Assembly: GCA_037042915.1 (NCBI GenBank)
Contig: CM073195.1
Coordinates: 124,001-188,000, forward strand
Length of the DNA stretch: 64,000 nucleotides
Source: Auricularia sp. M13
Taxonomy: Eukaryota > Basidiomycota > Agaricomycetes > Auriculariales > Auriculariaceae
Reading direction: 5' to 3'
Both the position numbers and the translations under genes were made by a program. Each line of letters starts with the position of its first letter. The first letter of the stretch is position 1. This document shows, piece by piece, positions 20,931 through 31,370 of this stretch. Under the pieces are notes generated by a model, which worked only from the letters and a program-made list of their open reading frames with translations, was not told where the DNA came from and made no database searches.

Positions 20931-23299
20931 ATGTCGATACCGCCTCATAAGATGACCCAATCTCTAATACCACGTGTTGATACACGCTTTGACAACCGCG
21001 CGCCTGATACGGGCAATACTGCGCCTGCTGCACCGACCGACACGCCGACCGCCCAGAATGCGCGCCAGCCTATTGTGCTCGTGGCTCAGCCCTGTCCTGA
21101 TACTATAGAAGCTACCCGGACGCGTTTTGCTGCTATGACTGGCACACTTCTATGCGCTTGGCAGGCGTTCGTGACCCTGCTCTGCAACCGCGCCCAGAAG
21201 CACATCTTCCTACTGGCACCGTGTGGTGCTGGCAAGACACTGGCTTTCCTGGCGACCTTGCTTTTTAACCCGCGCGACATTATTATCATTGTGTGCCCGC
21301 TTCTTACTCTGGGCAAACAGCACGTCGAGAACCTTGTCAAAATGGGCATCAGCGCCGTCGAGCTCACCGCGAAGACTATATGCGACGATCTCATTGGCGT
21401 GCACTGTAGTTCAACTGCTGACATTCTCTGTGACGCGTTCTCTGTTTGCATAGAGGATCGCTGGGTGCTTCTATCGCGCTATTGTCGCGCCGCCCGAGAT
21501 CATCAATTCTGACCGTCGTGTGCGCCAGCTCCTCAAGGTCTCTGCCTTCTCTCGCAATTTCAAGCGCCTTGTTCTCGACAAAATTCACTGTCTGATTGAA
21601 TGGTCTGGCTTCCGCCCTGAGTACAAGATCTTTGACCTGTTTCTGTCGATGATGCCGCCTCACGCTCGTATTCTCTGTGCTTCTGGACGGTCACAGACAC
21701 TCAGCGCACGACGATAATGAGCATGCTTCATCTCCCCGCAACGAATACCGAGCTCGTGCGGCCCCGCAACGAATACCGAGCTCGTGCGGCTTAGCATGGA
21801 CTGCCCGAACTTGTTCCTGATGGTGCTAGAAATCGGGCTCTTCGAAGAACTACGAACCGCTGCTGTTGCTTCTGCCTCCTGATCCCAACCTTCTCCCACA
21901 AGACTGTGATCCGCCACCCAAGTTCATGGTCTTTATGAACAGCAAACTCAAGTGTGTCCTGGCCTGCATATATCTCATGTCCGAGCTCCCGATAAACTAT
22001 CGCGACAAGATTTGCTGGTTCTTCTTGGACATGTCTGACTAGTTCAAGGAGCAGAAACTGGCCGACTTGAAGGAGTGAAGGATATGGGGCATGTTCTGTA
22101 CTGATTCGGCTGGCATGGTATATTCCCGTTCAGCCGCTGTCATCATGGTCTTACTGCCGCAGGGAGTCGACGTGCCCGACGTCCTCATTGTTGTCCAGTG
22201 GGGCATCAAGAACCTCAGCTTTGGCACACTCTATCAGCGCTTCGGCCGCGCTGGCCGTAATCGCGATTTGCAGGCCGTGTGTGTGCTCTTTGTGGAGCCT
22301 GCTTACTGCCCGTCTAGCAACACGTCGACCACCGCCAAGCGCGAAGCAGAGGACGACAACACACCATCAAAGAGGATCAAGCTCAAAGCCCCCAAGGTAG
22401 TCTCTTGTTATCGTAGCTGGTAATACTAATGTTGGTTCCAGGTTCTCGAGATTCCGGCGCCTGATGCAGCTGCTGCTCCATCCCATGTCCCAAATCCTGT
22501 CGTCGCACCCACTCAATCGAAGATACCGGTAAAGAAGACCTCTACTGTTGGCCCCAACAAGACTCAGCTTGATTCTGTGGTGCTCGAGTTTGTCAGCTCC
22601 CCTGCTCCATCTCAGCCTGGCCAATCTGCTACGTCTCCACACCGCTGCCAACGACTTGTTCCTCGCAGAGACTATCACAGCGCAGACGTTCATGCTCCAT
22701 ATTCCGAGTCTCCTGACTGCAAACGATGTGTCGTACGCTCTCCAACCATATGCTGTAACCTTGACCTGTACGACACCGACGGCTTCCTGCCGGACTCTGT
22801 CCCTGTGCTCATCCGCTGATTCTTGCTCTTTGTTGCACCTGAGAAACCGAAGGTTAAGAGGCGTACAGCCGCGCTGCGCAGCCACAAGCCTGGTCGCGCA
22901 GAGGAACAGCTCACACTGGCGCTGCGTGACTGGCGAAAACAGCGATGGCACGAGCTGTTTCCACGCTCCAGTATGGGCTCTACGGCTTTGCTCACAGACT
23001 CCATTATCGACCAAATTGTCTCAATTGCTCACTGCGCAGTTATCGCGACGAAAGAGCGGCTCGCTTTTGAGACTGACTGGGCTTATGCTTTAGAACATGG
23101 TCCGGCGGTCATTCAGATTGTCTTGCGACATTTCCCTCCGCGCATAGCAACACCCGAGCCCGTTAGTCTTGCTGATACTACGAACTCACCCAGGGCTCAC
23201 CGCACCGCCCTGCAAAGCCTAAGGCTCCGCCAACCTGCAGCATGTGTGTTGCTGAGGGACAGCTTGAACGTGTGGTTGGGCACCGAAAGGGTGGCCTAG
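20931..23299 (+). pseudogene. RecQ-like DNA helicase pseudogene
   Basis: Several plus-strand frames together resemble the multiplied RecQ/Sgs1-like helicases of mushroom genomes. Motif I is LLAPCGAGKTLAFLATLL (near 21210-21260) and motif Ia is IIIIVCPLLTLGKQHVENL. A degenerate motif II region LDKIHCLIEWSGFRPEY lies near 21570-21620 in another frame. A motif V region LLPQGVDVPDVLIVVQWG and motif VI LYQRFGRAGRNRDLQ lie at 22150-22270. A C-terminal helical region (LRDWRKQRWHELFP) lies near 22920. Frameshifts and stops separate these pieces, and DExH is lost in motif II. A 28-bp duplication at 21734-21789 adds damage. Not functional as read. Confidence 0.75.
21734..21789. repeat. 28-bp tandem duplication
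   Basis: Two exact adjacent 28-bp units containing CGCAACGAATACCGAGCTCG inside the helicase pseudogene. Confidence 0.9.
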
Positions 23300-23760
23300 C
23301 CTGTTCGTTCAAGGCCAAGTACGACGCTGAGCGCTCTGGGAATGCTTCTCGTCCAATCGCTCCTGCTGCTACTCCCTCGCCTGGTCTTCCTGCTGCTCCT
23401 CTTGCTTCTCCGGCTGCTTCTGATGCAGCTCCAGCGGCCACTGCATCTCCCACTGGTCCTCCTGTCCCTCCGCCTACCTCAGAGTCCCGGATCTCGTATT
23501 ATCGCAGTGAGACTATATCTGTTACGCCAGCACCGCGCATAAATTACTATCGGGAGTGGCCAACTCAACTACCAGTTGCTAGCGGTTCTCGGGTCCCGTC
23601 TCAACACCCGTTTCGATCCTGCAGCCTCAACCTGTTCCAGGGCCATCGTGCATTCAAGCTGCCCCACAGTCTCATGCTATGTTCCGACCAGCTGTTTCCT
23701 TCGTGCCGTGTTTATCAGCTGCTTCACGTTGCGGCTTTGCTGCCAAACCGTCCGCTGCTT

Positions 23761-23806
23761 CTCTGACCCAGTCCGGCTCGGCTCTCTGACCCAGTCCGGC
23801 TCGGCT
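23761..23806. repeat. 23-bp tandem duplication
   Basis: Two adjacent units starting CTCTGACCCAGTCCGGCTCG. From 23300 to here the frames are low-complexity (leucine- or proline-rich); I see no supported gene. Confidence 0.85.
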
Positions 23807-23863
23807 CTCCGTCTCACAGCTGACTGCGATCAAGAAATGCATCCTGTACTACTTCTAAATACA

Positions 23864-24287
23864 TCATGAATCGTCTAGATCGAAATCATCGAAGTCTATA
23901 AGAATCATCTCGTCATCAGGTTCATCAGTTCCCTCAAGACCAGCAACCTTGCCCACCATAAACATTGACTGTCCAATAGTGATGGCATCAGGGACTTTGT
24001 ACTTTGCGCTGCGTCCCGGCACAAAGTCCAACGCCTTGTCGGACCGAATTTCTCGACACAGGCGATCGAGCGTCTCAGTCATGTCTGGTGGTGCGTGCTT
24101 CGTCGTCCGTCCTACGAGATGATAGCTCAGAACAAAGTTCTTGAATGCAACCTTGTACAGCTTTATCAGCGGCGAGACGTTGATAATCTGCTCGAGACCG
24201 AAATTGGACGAAGCGCCACTGTGAACCACCTTTGTTGTATCCGTAATTGCGCATCCAAAGTTCACAGCAGGTACGCACCTTCAAGTA
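23864..24287 (-). pseudogene. DUF6589-type gene, 3' fragment
   Basis: C-terminal part of a DUF6589-like protein, a mushroom-specific family of transposon-like genes. Seen here: VSPLIKLYKVAFKNFVLS, GRTTKHAPPDM, RLCREI and FVPGRSAKYKVPDA, in the order I associate with that family's C-terminus (recall from knowledge of the family, not a search). It ends in an acidic tail before TGA at 23864. An intron of about 49 bases (GTGCGTACC..AAAG, about 24273 down to 24225) likely precedes the VVHSGASS exon. The gene is cut at 24288 by the (GA)n tail of a LINE copy. The missing 5' part is most likely the fragment at 34288-35257, on the other side of the 10-kb LINE block. Confidence 0.75.
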
Positions 24288-24815
24288 GAGAGAGAGAGAG
24301 AGAAATTCTTGAATTTTAGACAGCGTAAGCAGGCTACAAATACAGAGCCAAGACGCTGTGGTCTGTACAAAGTACATTCCAATGGGTCAACATGGGGCAG
24401 GCAAGGGGGGTCGTAACAGGGGTGTAGAGGGATCTAGTGCAAACTGGTGTGGATTCTGGGTGTAACAAGGTTGTGAGCGCAGTTCCATAGGGGTATAGGG
24501 GCATAGGGGCATGGAATAAAGAAAAATATACAGACATACCATAACTTCATGTGCCTCATCAGCACATGAAGTGACCAGCTCGCTAATAGGCAAGCAGATG
24601 TTAGCAAGTAGGCAGCTGCATGTGGCCCTTTAGGGCCACTATGGGTGTATCTCTTGAGACACTCAAGAAAAGTATCTTAGAGACTGATAGAGGGTAGAGG
24701 GCAGAGTCTGGATGGGTGGGGATGTAGCCTACAGACAAAAGCGCACCGCAACATGGTCAAAGCCATGTGGAGCCACGGCGCAGCTCATGGTCCTCCCAAC
24801 CCATTGTATGAATGG

Positions 24816-27374
24816 TTAAGGGTCCTGCGGCGGTGGCTCACCAGTTTTGGTGAACGCACCCGACGAGTGGATGAATTTGGCCAAGGCAGAGATGCCCTTG
24901 CGCGTACTGAGTAGTGCATGCGTCCCAAGCAAGTCAGGCTTGAAGGAGGCAAAGTGGTGATAGTGCTCGTCATGGCGCTCGCAATCTCTAAGGATGTGAT
25001 CGCGTGTCTGCAAGTGGTGTCCACAAGGGCAAGCCACATCTTCAATGGGAACATGGCGCTGATAGTACTCGCCCATGAACGCATGTCCAAGGCGGCACTG
25101 CATGACCAGTCCATAAAGACGGCGAGGCAGCTCACCAAAGTGAGGTGGAGGGCGCCTTTTGGGTGGCCCATAGGCTGCCCTGGCATACAAACCCCGAGGA
25201 GGTGACTCTGCCCACTCCTCTATCCAAGTCTCGATGACACGCTCCTTGGCGCGTCTTTTGAGGTGGGACACAGTGGCCCATGACGGACCTTGCGTGCGAG
25301 CTGCCTCCTTGGCTAACTCATCTGCACGCTCATTGCCCCTTATGCCAATGTGGCTGGGGACCCAAGAGATGGTCACCTCATGAGAAGCATCAGCAGCAAG
25401 GAAGTCACGAGCATGCTCGCAGAAAGAAATGGAAAACTGCTGGGCAGAAGCAGGACACTCCTTGACAATGGCCTCAATAGCTGAAGAGTTGTCAGCAAAG
25501 AAGTGAAGGTGGGAGGCCGAGCCCATGGGCAAGTCCATGTAATGGGCAACATGGTCCATGGCAGCAGAGAGGGCATGCATCTCAGCATCATAGACCTCAG
25601 CCTGGGACCCCATAGGGATGCGACCGCAAGACTGCTCCTGACCCTCCAGGTAGGTCACAAAGGCTGCACCAGTCCTGCGACCAGTTGGAGTTTCTAGAAG
25701 GGAACCATCAGTGTAGATCAGCAGGTTTGCAGAGCTGAGTTCTAGCATCTGCACAAGTCTGACATGGGACTCTGCAGCATCAGCTTTGCTCACACTCTTT
25801 GGCACAGGCCTGAGGTGGATGCGACCTGGAAAAGCTGCAAGCAGAGAAATGGCCCATGGGGCAATGTGGAAGGGCTCAATGCGCTCATTGCCAGGTGAGG
25901 TGAGCTTGGCAAGGTAGCGAAGAGAGGAGCGAGTTTGACCACGCTTGTGCACCACTGGTGGCTTCTCCATTGGAGACTGGTGCCAGGCAGGGTGCAGGCA
26001 CTGCAAGACAGGACTGCAAGGCCCCAACTTGTGTAGGCGAGCAGCAGCATGGTCATCGGCCTTGTCTAGCACCAAATGAATAGGTGGAATAACTGCCTCC
26101 AACTCCACAGCATAAATGGGCGAAGTCTTGAAGACAGCACAGATCATGCGCAGACACAAGTTCTGCACACGCATGAGCTTCTCAGCTTGCCATGCCCTTT
26201 GCATCCACCACACTGGTGAAGCATAGAGGAGAATGGGGAGAATGCAGGAGATGTACAGCCTGCGCATGTGTCCCTGGTGGAGACCACGCACAGTGTTGGC
26301 CAGCATGCGCAATCCCATGGCTGCCTTGCGCGCCTTGGCACAGGCCTTGTCCACATGGGCGCGATAGGTCAACTTGGGGTCAAAGAAAATCCCCAGCCAG
26401 CGTACAACTGGGAGAGGGCGCAGGCGAGCAACCTGGCCCTGAGCATCAGTGTAGGCCATGGCCAAGTCATCATTGGCAGCAATGTCAGCAAAGGAGCCAT
26501 CCTTGCGACGCCAGGTGTGGTGCATAAGCTCACACTTGTCCAGGTCAGGCTGAAGAGCTGCCAGGTTGAACCACTCCCGAATAATGCAGAAGCAGAAGCG
26601 CAGCTCAGCAGTGTTCAGCTCCAGGCTGTCAGAGTGCACAGTGCATCTCCCATCATCCACATAGAGGAAGAGGGTGGGTGCCACAAATGTGGGATTGAGC
26701 TGGTGCATCTCTGCCTCGCGGGCAGCTCGCCTCTGCTGCATGAACTCAATGAGCCCAGTGGAGTAGAATGCAGAGAGTATGCCAGAGACTGGAGAGCCCT
26801 GAGGCACTCCATTCTCAACTGGCTTGCAGCTGCTGACTCTACCATCCAGGCAGATGGATGCCTCTCTGTCCTGCAAGAAGGATGCAACCCACTGCACAAT
26901 GGGCAGAGGCACACGCTTCTCTCGCAGGACCAGCAGCAGACGCTGGTGGTTGACAAAGTCAAAGTAGCCCTTGATGTCAAAGGTCAGTGAACTAGTCACC
27001 AAACCCTTGTCACAAGCAGTCTGCACATCATGAGTGTAGCACAGAGCAGCATCCACAGTGGAGGACGCAGGCATGGCCCCAAACTGGTTGGGGTGCACAA
27101 GTCCCATGGCAGATGCCATGTAGGTCAAGCGCTTTGCCTGAATGCGCTCCAAGACTTTTCCCAAGCAGACAAGCAAGGTAATCAGCCTGTAGGACCTTGG
27201 ATTAGACCAATCAGTCTTGCCAGCTTTCTTGAGCACATATGCAATGGCTCGTCTCCAGCGGCGAGGGTGGTAGCCCCAAAGAGCACAGCGCGCAATGAGA
27301 AGATAGATCTCCTCCTGTGCCACATCCCAAGCCCAGCGCAACCCAGTGTAGGGAACTCCCTCATCACCAGGCGC
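24816..27374 (-). pseudogene. LINE ORF2, RT and RNase H part
   Basis: About 850 codons without a stop. RT blocks: NPRSYRLITLLVCLGKVLER, SLTFDIKGYFDFVNHQRL, GVPQGSPVSGIL and LFLYVDDGRC (YVDD at 26652-26663). The RT tail contains the conserved WLGIFFDPKLTYRAHVDKAC. RNase H follows with YTDGSLLE, YDAEMHAL, FFADNSSAIEA and RGNERADELAKEAA, so all four acidic positions of RNase H are present. The C-terminus has CPCGHHLQTRDHILRDCERH, a cysteine-histidine motif typical of such LINEs. The frame loses its natural 5' continuation at the nested insertion, so the frame upstream of VPYTGLRWAW belongs to inserted DNA. Confidence 0.9.
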
Positions 27375-27867
27375 CTTGACTTCTGAGCACGGCTGCAGTG
27401 AGTGCGACTTCTTTGCCGACGTCCATGATGGTCTTGCACACTGTGCACACACTGTCTTGTGCTGCCCCCACTGTGCTGGGTCCCACGCGATGTGCGACTC
27501 AGCTTGCCGTGTCGGGACTCGCCGTGCTGGTGGTCCCAGGAGAACTAGGAGGGCATCTGGTGGTGGCCAGGTGGCCACTGCCATGGATGTAACTTGATTT
27601 GCTTTCCCCCTGAGTGCGTGTTCTGTTTTATGGTCTCTATGCCCCTATACCCCCCTCCCTATGCTTGCTGTGAACCTTCTTGTCGACCGCCTGACTTCAC
27701 ACCTGTGTGCACTTGATCCCTCTTCAACCCTGTTTAGACCTCCCCCCTGCTCGCCCCCTGTTCACCATTTGGATGTGTACTCTGTGCACTCCACAGCGTC
27801 TTGGCTCTGTATTTGTAGCCTGCTTACGCTGTCTAAAAATGAAGAATATCTCTCTCTCTCTCTCTCT
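27375..27867 (+). mobile_element. Nested ORF1-only LINE derivative with 13-bp target duplication
   Basis: Inserted into the LINE RT region on the opposite strand. The target duplication CATCACCAGGCGC is at 27362-27374 and 27868-27880; the uninterrupted site is seen in the other LINE copy near 20159-20171. The insert starts with coding sequence for a zinc-knuckle segment (CSECDFFADVHDGLAHC, CCPHCAGSHAMCDSAC; stop near 27597) comparable to the ORF1 C-terminus of the host LINE. It passes directly into a 3' untranslated region that shares CAGCGTCTTGGCTCTGTATT with the host LINE, and ends in (TC)n. No RT sequence is present. This fits a non-autonomous, 5'-truncated element in which ORF1 joins the 3' region, or an internally deleted copy. 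Confidence 0.85.
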
Positions 27868-28297
27868 CATCACCAGGCGCTTTCTGGGGGTTAGGTCCAA
27901 AGATGCCTTCTCTCACCTCCTCCAGAGTGACCTCCCTGTAGGGAATGTCTTCTGGGTGTGGTGTGGTCAGGTCTGGCTCGTCCAGGCCCTCTATGTCAGG
28001 AGGGTGCTGGTACAAGGTCTCGCGCAGTGCATCACACTTCTCAGCATGAGTGCGCGCAAAGGAACCATCTGGGCGACGAATGTCAGGAGAACGGTACCCC
28101 CGACGTCCCTGGGACCACTTGCGCATGTCCCAGATGTCATCCACAGTGGCATCCTCCACTACCTTGTTCCAGTAGTCACGCTTGGTGCGCTTTACCTGGC
28201 GACAATGGTAGTTGCGCTCCCTGGCTGCAGTTGCAGTCAGGACTGCATTGGAGCGGCGCATGCGCCTTGCAAAGTCCTGTGCAGCTCTCTCTGCATC
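27868..28297 (-). pseudogene. LINE ORF2, linker and N-terminal RT part
   Basis: Continues the ORF2 frame after the TGA at 28298-28300. It contains DFARRMRRSNAVLTATAARE, KRTKRDYWNKVVEDATVDDI and EVREGIFGPNPQKAPGDE, the fingers region of a LINE RT. It is cut at 27880 by the nested element. The same segment is found uninterrupted in the copy at 19.9-20.6 kb. Confidence 0.85.
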
Positions 28298-29350
28298 TCA
28301 CATCTTCTGCAAGCTCTGGGTGAGTGCAGGAGTCCACCAGGGCTGAGAGTGCTTAGAGGGTCTCCTCTTGGGCACCTTGGCCTGAGTGGCACCATTGAGA
28401 GCGTCATGGAGTGCTGCTGCAGTGCGCTCTAAGAGCTCAGTGTTGTGAGTGTGCTTGGGAGCACTTTGCAGCTCTGCAAACACTGCTGCATGGCCATCCA
28501 GGCGAGAGCGAAACACTGCCTTGAACTCGGCCTCGTCTGCATGCTTGAAGTTGTAGCTGGCTCCAGAACCAAGGTCCACATCCTCAGCACCCAGGTCAAA
28601 GACCCAGGAGACAGTGTGATGGTCAGAGAAGTCATGGACGTCATCTGACACCGCAAAGTCTTGCAGCAGACCAAGTGCAGCCATTTGGTCATTCTGCCAC
28701 ACCAAGTCCAGAACAGAGGACTGAGAGTGGTTGTCCTTGCGCCAAGTGGCCACATCAGGACTGTTGAGCACAGAGAACCCATGCTCCTCCATCCACTCCA
28801 GCATCTGCTCACCCCCTCGAGAGGAGTTGGCCGCAAACAAGTCCCACACATGGTGGTGTTCTTTTGCATCCATGGCAATGGCAATTGGCATGTCTGGGAG
28901 GTCAATGAGCTTGAAGCGCGCAAAAGTGCGGCCAAGTCGCTCAGCCCCCTCAGGAGCGTCCTCATTGTACATGAGAACAAGTAAGAACGCTGGACGCCTC
29001 CCTTGACGAATCTCAAGAATGAGAAAGTCAAGATCTTGGGCAAGGTCATAGCGGTTAAATACTTCAAAGTCACGCCGCGTCGCAGACGCATAGGCAAAGA
29101 CACGTGGCCTCTCAAGAGCAGGCACTACTTGAACTGGCAGGATGGGATACATGCCTGCTGGTTCCTTGACAGAGTAGTGTGGCTCGTCTGGTTCATCACC
29201 AACTCGCCACCACGGTTCAGTGACCAGATAAATATCAGATGCAAGAGGGGTCCCATAATGGGAGCCAGGAGTGAAGAGTGCAGTCTGCGAGTCATTAAGA
29301 CGTCGCACATTGGTCATGGAGACACGAATGGGGCGAGTGGTGTCTCTCAT
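28298..29350 (-). pseudogene. LINE ORF2, endonuclease part
   Basis: N-terminal apurinic/apyrimidinic-type endonuclease (EEP fold), 350 codons from ATG at 29350 (MRDTTRPIRVSM) to TGA at 28298-28300. Visible motifs: SDIYLVTEPWW (E in the active-site region), LPDMPIAIAMDAKEHHHVWD (the core loop), SSVLDLVWQNDQM (the S/T-LDLV block) and FSDHHTVSWVF (the terminal SDH motif). The start overlaps the ORF1 stop as ATGA. The stop is in frame with the RT part downstream, so endonuclease and RT would be one protein without it. Confidence 0.88.
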
Positions 29351-30060
29351 GCAGACTCAGTGTCAGGCGCAGGTGTGCTGGGCTTGTCACGAGTGCTGCT
29401 TGCAGTTGCTGCAGCCTTGGCCGCGGCGTCTGCCTCTGAGCGAGAGTTAGTGCCCAGAGGGACTGCATTGCTGCCAGACACATTGGCCTTGGGGCCAAGT
29501 GCAACTCTGCTCTTGGTGCGGCGCAGCTTGGGCGCAGTTGCAGCCTTGGGTGCATCATGTCTGGGCTTGCGCAGCGCCATGCGACGCCGCTGCCAGATCT
29601 TGCACTGGGAGTCGCGCACAACATGTGCCCCACCACAGTGAGGGCACTTGAGCTGAGTGTGCTCACAGTGAGTTCCAGGTGCATGTGCAGAGCTGTAGAA
29701 CTCGCACTCCATCTGCTCGCAAGTGTGGTTGGCAGTGGTGTGGGTGCTGGCACTGCAGACTCCACAGCGCATGGGCTTGTCGCAAATGCGAGCAGTGTGG
29801 TCAAGGCTGCAACACCTGTCACAGGTGCGCAGACGAGGCATGTCCTCAAAGTAGCGAACTGAGCAGAGGCGTCCAAAGACACTAACTGCATGCTCAACTG
29901 CATAGCGAGCGTCTGCCTCACTCAGGAATGCCAGAATGACAGAGCCTGAGCTCTTGCCAGCAAGGTCTGCTGCACTTCCCAGCCAGCGTGGCATGGTGGC
30001 CCAGTCAAACTTGTGAGTGTTGAACTCAACAATGTCTGAGAGGGCTCGTTCAACGGGCAT
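29347..30060 (-). pseudogene. LINE ORF1, C-terminal zinc-knuckle part
   Basis: Gag-like ORF1 half. EFNTHKFDWATMPRWLG is followed by SSGSVILAFLSEADARYAV (an RRM-like strand pattern). Cysteine-histidine knuckles CDRCCSLDHTARIC, CGVCSASTHTTANHTC and CPHCGGAHVVRDSQC follow. The basic and alanine-rich tail ends at TGA 29347-29349, overlapping the ORF2 ATG. The open frame extends to 30231, but sequence beyond about 30060 belongs to the inverted block, whose coding sense is on the other strand. RNA binding is expected for this family. Confidence 0.82.
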
Positions 30061-31370
30061 TGGCATCGATGACCGGCTGGGGGCATCAGGAAAGGTGGAT
30101 GGGCTCGTCCTTGAGCAGGGCGCCGCATATCGAGCCACTAGCTCACCTGCTGCGCCCAAAACCGTCGAAACGAGTTCGGCCTCACCAGAACAGGCTGAGG
30201 GAGCATCCAGAATGCAGGGCCTCGTTCCCACCGCTTCTGGACGCGCTCCTCGAGTTGCTGCACATGGCAGCGGCTCAGATCGCGCCCCCTCGGTCAGAAA
30301 TGACTGGGGTGTCGACTCAGCTCCTGGAGAGCCTCAATCGGCGCATAACTGGGGCAGTTCTGCCCCAGGTGAACCACAGGCAACCAAGTTGTCTTCTGCT
30401 GCAACAAAGTTGCCCTATGCTCGCCCTAGCACCTCAATCCCCCAAGGGGAGACTATGTCAGTCTGTGGTGACGAGGACATGCAGTCTGTGCACTCAGTTC
30501 AGGACTGGAGGGCACAGAATGTGCCAGCCAACTTGGGCTGTCTGCCAGACGGCACACCACTTGAGGAGGCAGTCAATGACATCAAGTCTGACCTGCAGCA
30601 CCTCATTGCACGTGCCACTGCAGTCAATGCGGCTGTCTGGAACCAGGAAGACCAGTACTGGCGCTGGGCAGACCTGTGGACAGCAGAGCGTGTCACTGAG
30701 CTTGCCAGAGTCATGTGCTCTTCGGCAGCTGCAGGCGAAGCAGAGCAACACTTTGGGTACCTGTCCTGCCCACAGCCCACACTCCTTGACACCCTTGTCT
30801 CGGATATGGCCGAGGTCAAGCGCAACATTGCCTTCCTCACTGCCCAACATGCCTCTGCGCCTTCAAGTGCCCAACAGCAGCAGCCTGCAGCAGCAGCTGC
30901 TCCTGCAAAGGCAAGCGCACCTGGCCGCTCCTATGCGTCACGTGCTGCTCAGCCAGCTGCCAAAGGCACTGTGGTGCCTGCCCGTCCCAGTGCGGTGCCA
31001 AAGCCACCTCCTACCAATGGTTGTGCGCGCCACCACCCAGGTCGTCTCATCCTGAGCGTCCGTGCCACCCCTGAGCTCACTGCTCATGTGCGCAACAATG
31101 CGAGCCGCTTGCGCGCCGCAGTGAACACTGCGCTTGCTCCTCACAAGAGCAAGTCGCCTGCCAAGCTCCCACTTCGTGTCACAAGTGTGGACACCACTGC
31201 CTCTGGCAACATTGTGGTTGTTGCGGCAGATGGACTGACTTCAGCAGATCTGGTTGAACATGGAGATGCAATTGCGTCTGCCATCGTGCCAGACTCTGGC
31301 TCATTCATCAAGGCGTCTCGTGACGAGCCTTGGCACCAAGTGCTAGTCAATGGTGTCTCGACTCGAGTTC
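30060..31370 (+). pseudogene. LINE ORF1 middle part, inverted relative to the element
   Basis: Plus-strand coding sequence whose content belongs upstream of the zinc-knuckle half. It has a disordered stretch (SVCGDEDMQSVHSVQDWRAQ), a helical part (LEEAVNDIKSDLQHLIARAT, LVSDMAEVKRNIAFLTAQHA), then a compact domain (GRLILSVRATPELTAHVRNN, GNIVVVAADGLTSADLVEHG, WHQVLVNGVSTRVHD). In similar LINE ORF1 proteins the last segment directly precedes the PRWLG block, which here lies on the opposite strand at 30060 and below. The frame runs on to 31909, but the sequence after about 31370 looks like antisense DNA. Confidence 0.7.

Noticed and set aside
30060-31370. Simple twin-priming 5' inversion
   Set aside because: Not excluded, but ORF1-like N-terminal sequence seems to resume in the original orientation at 31369-32196, which twin priming alone does not give.
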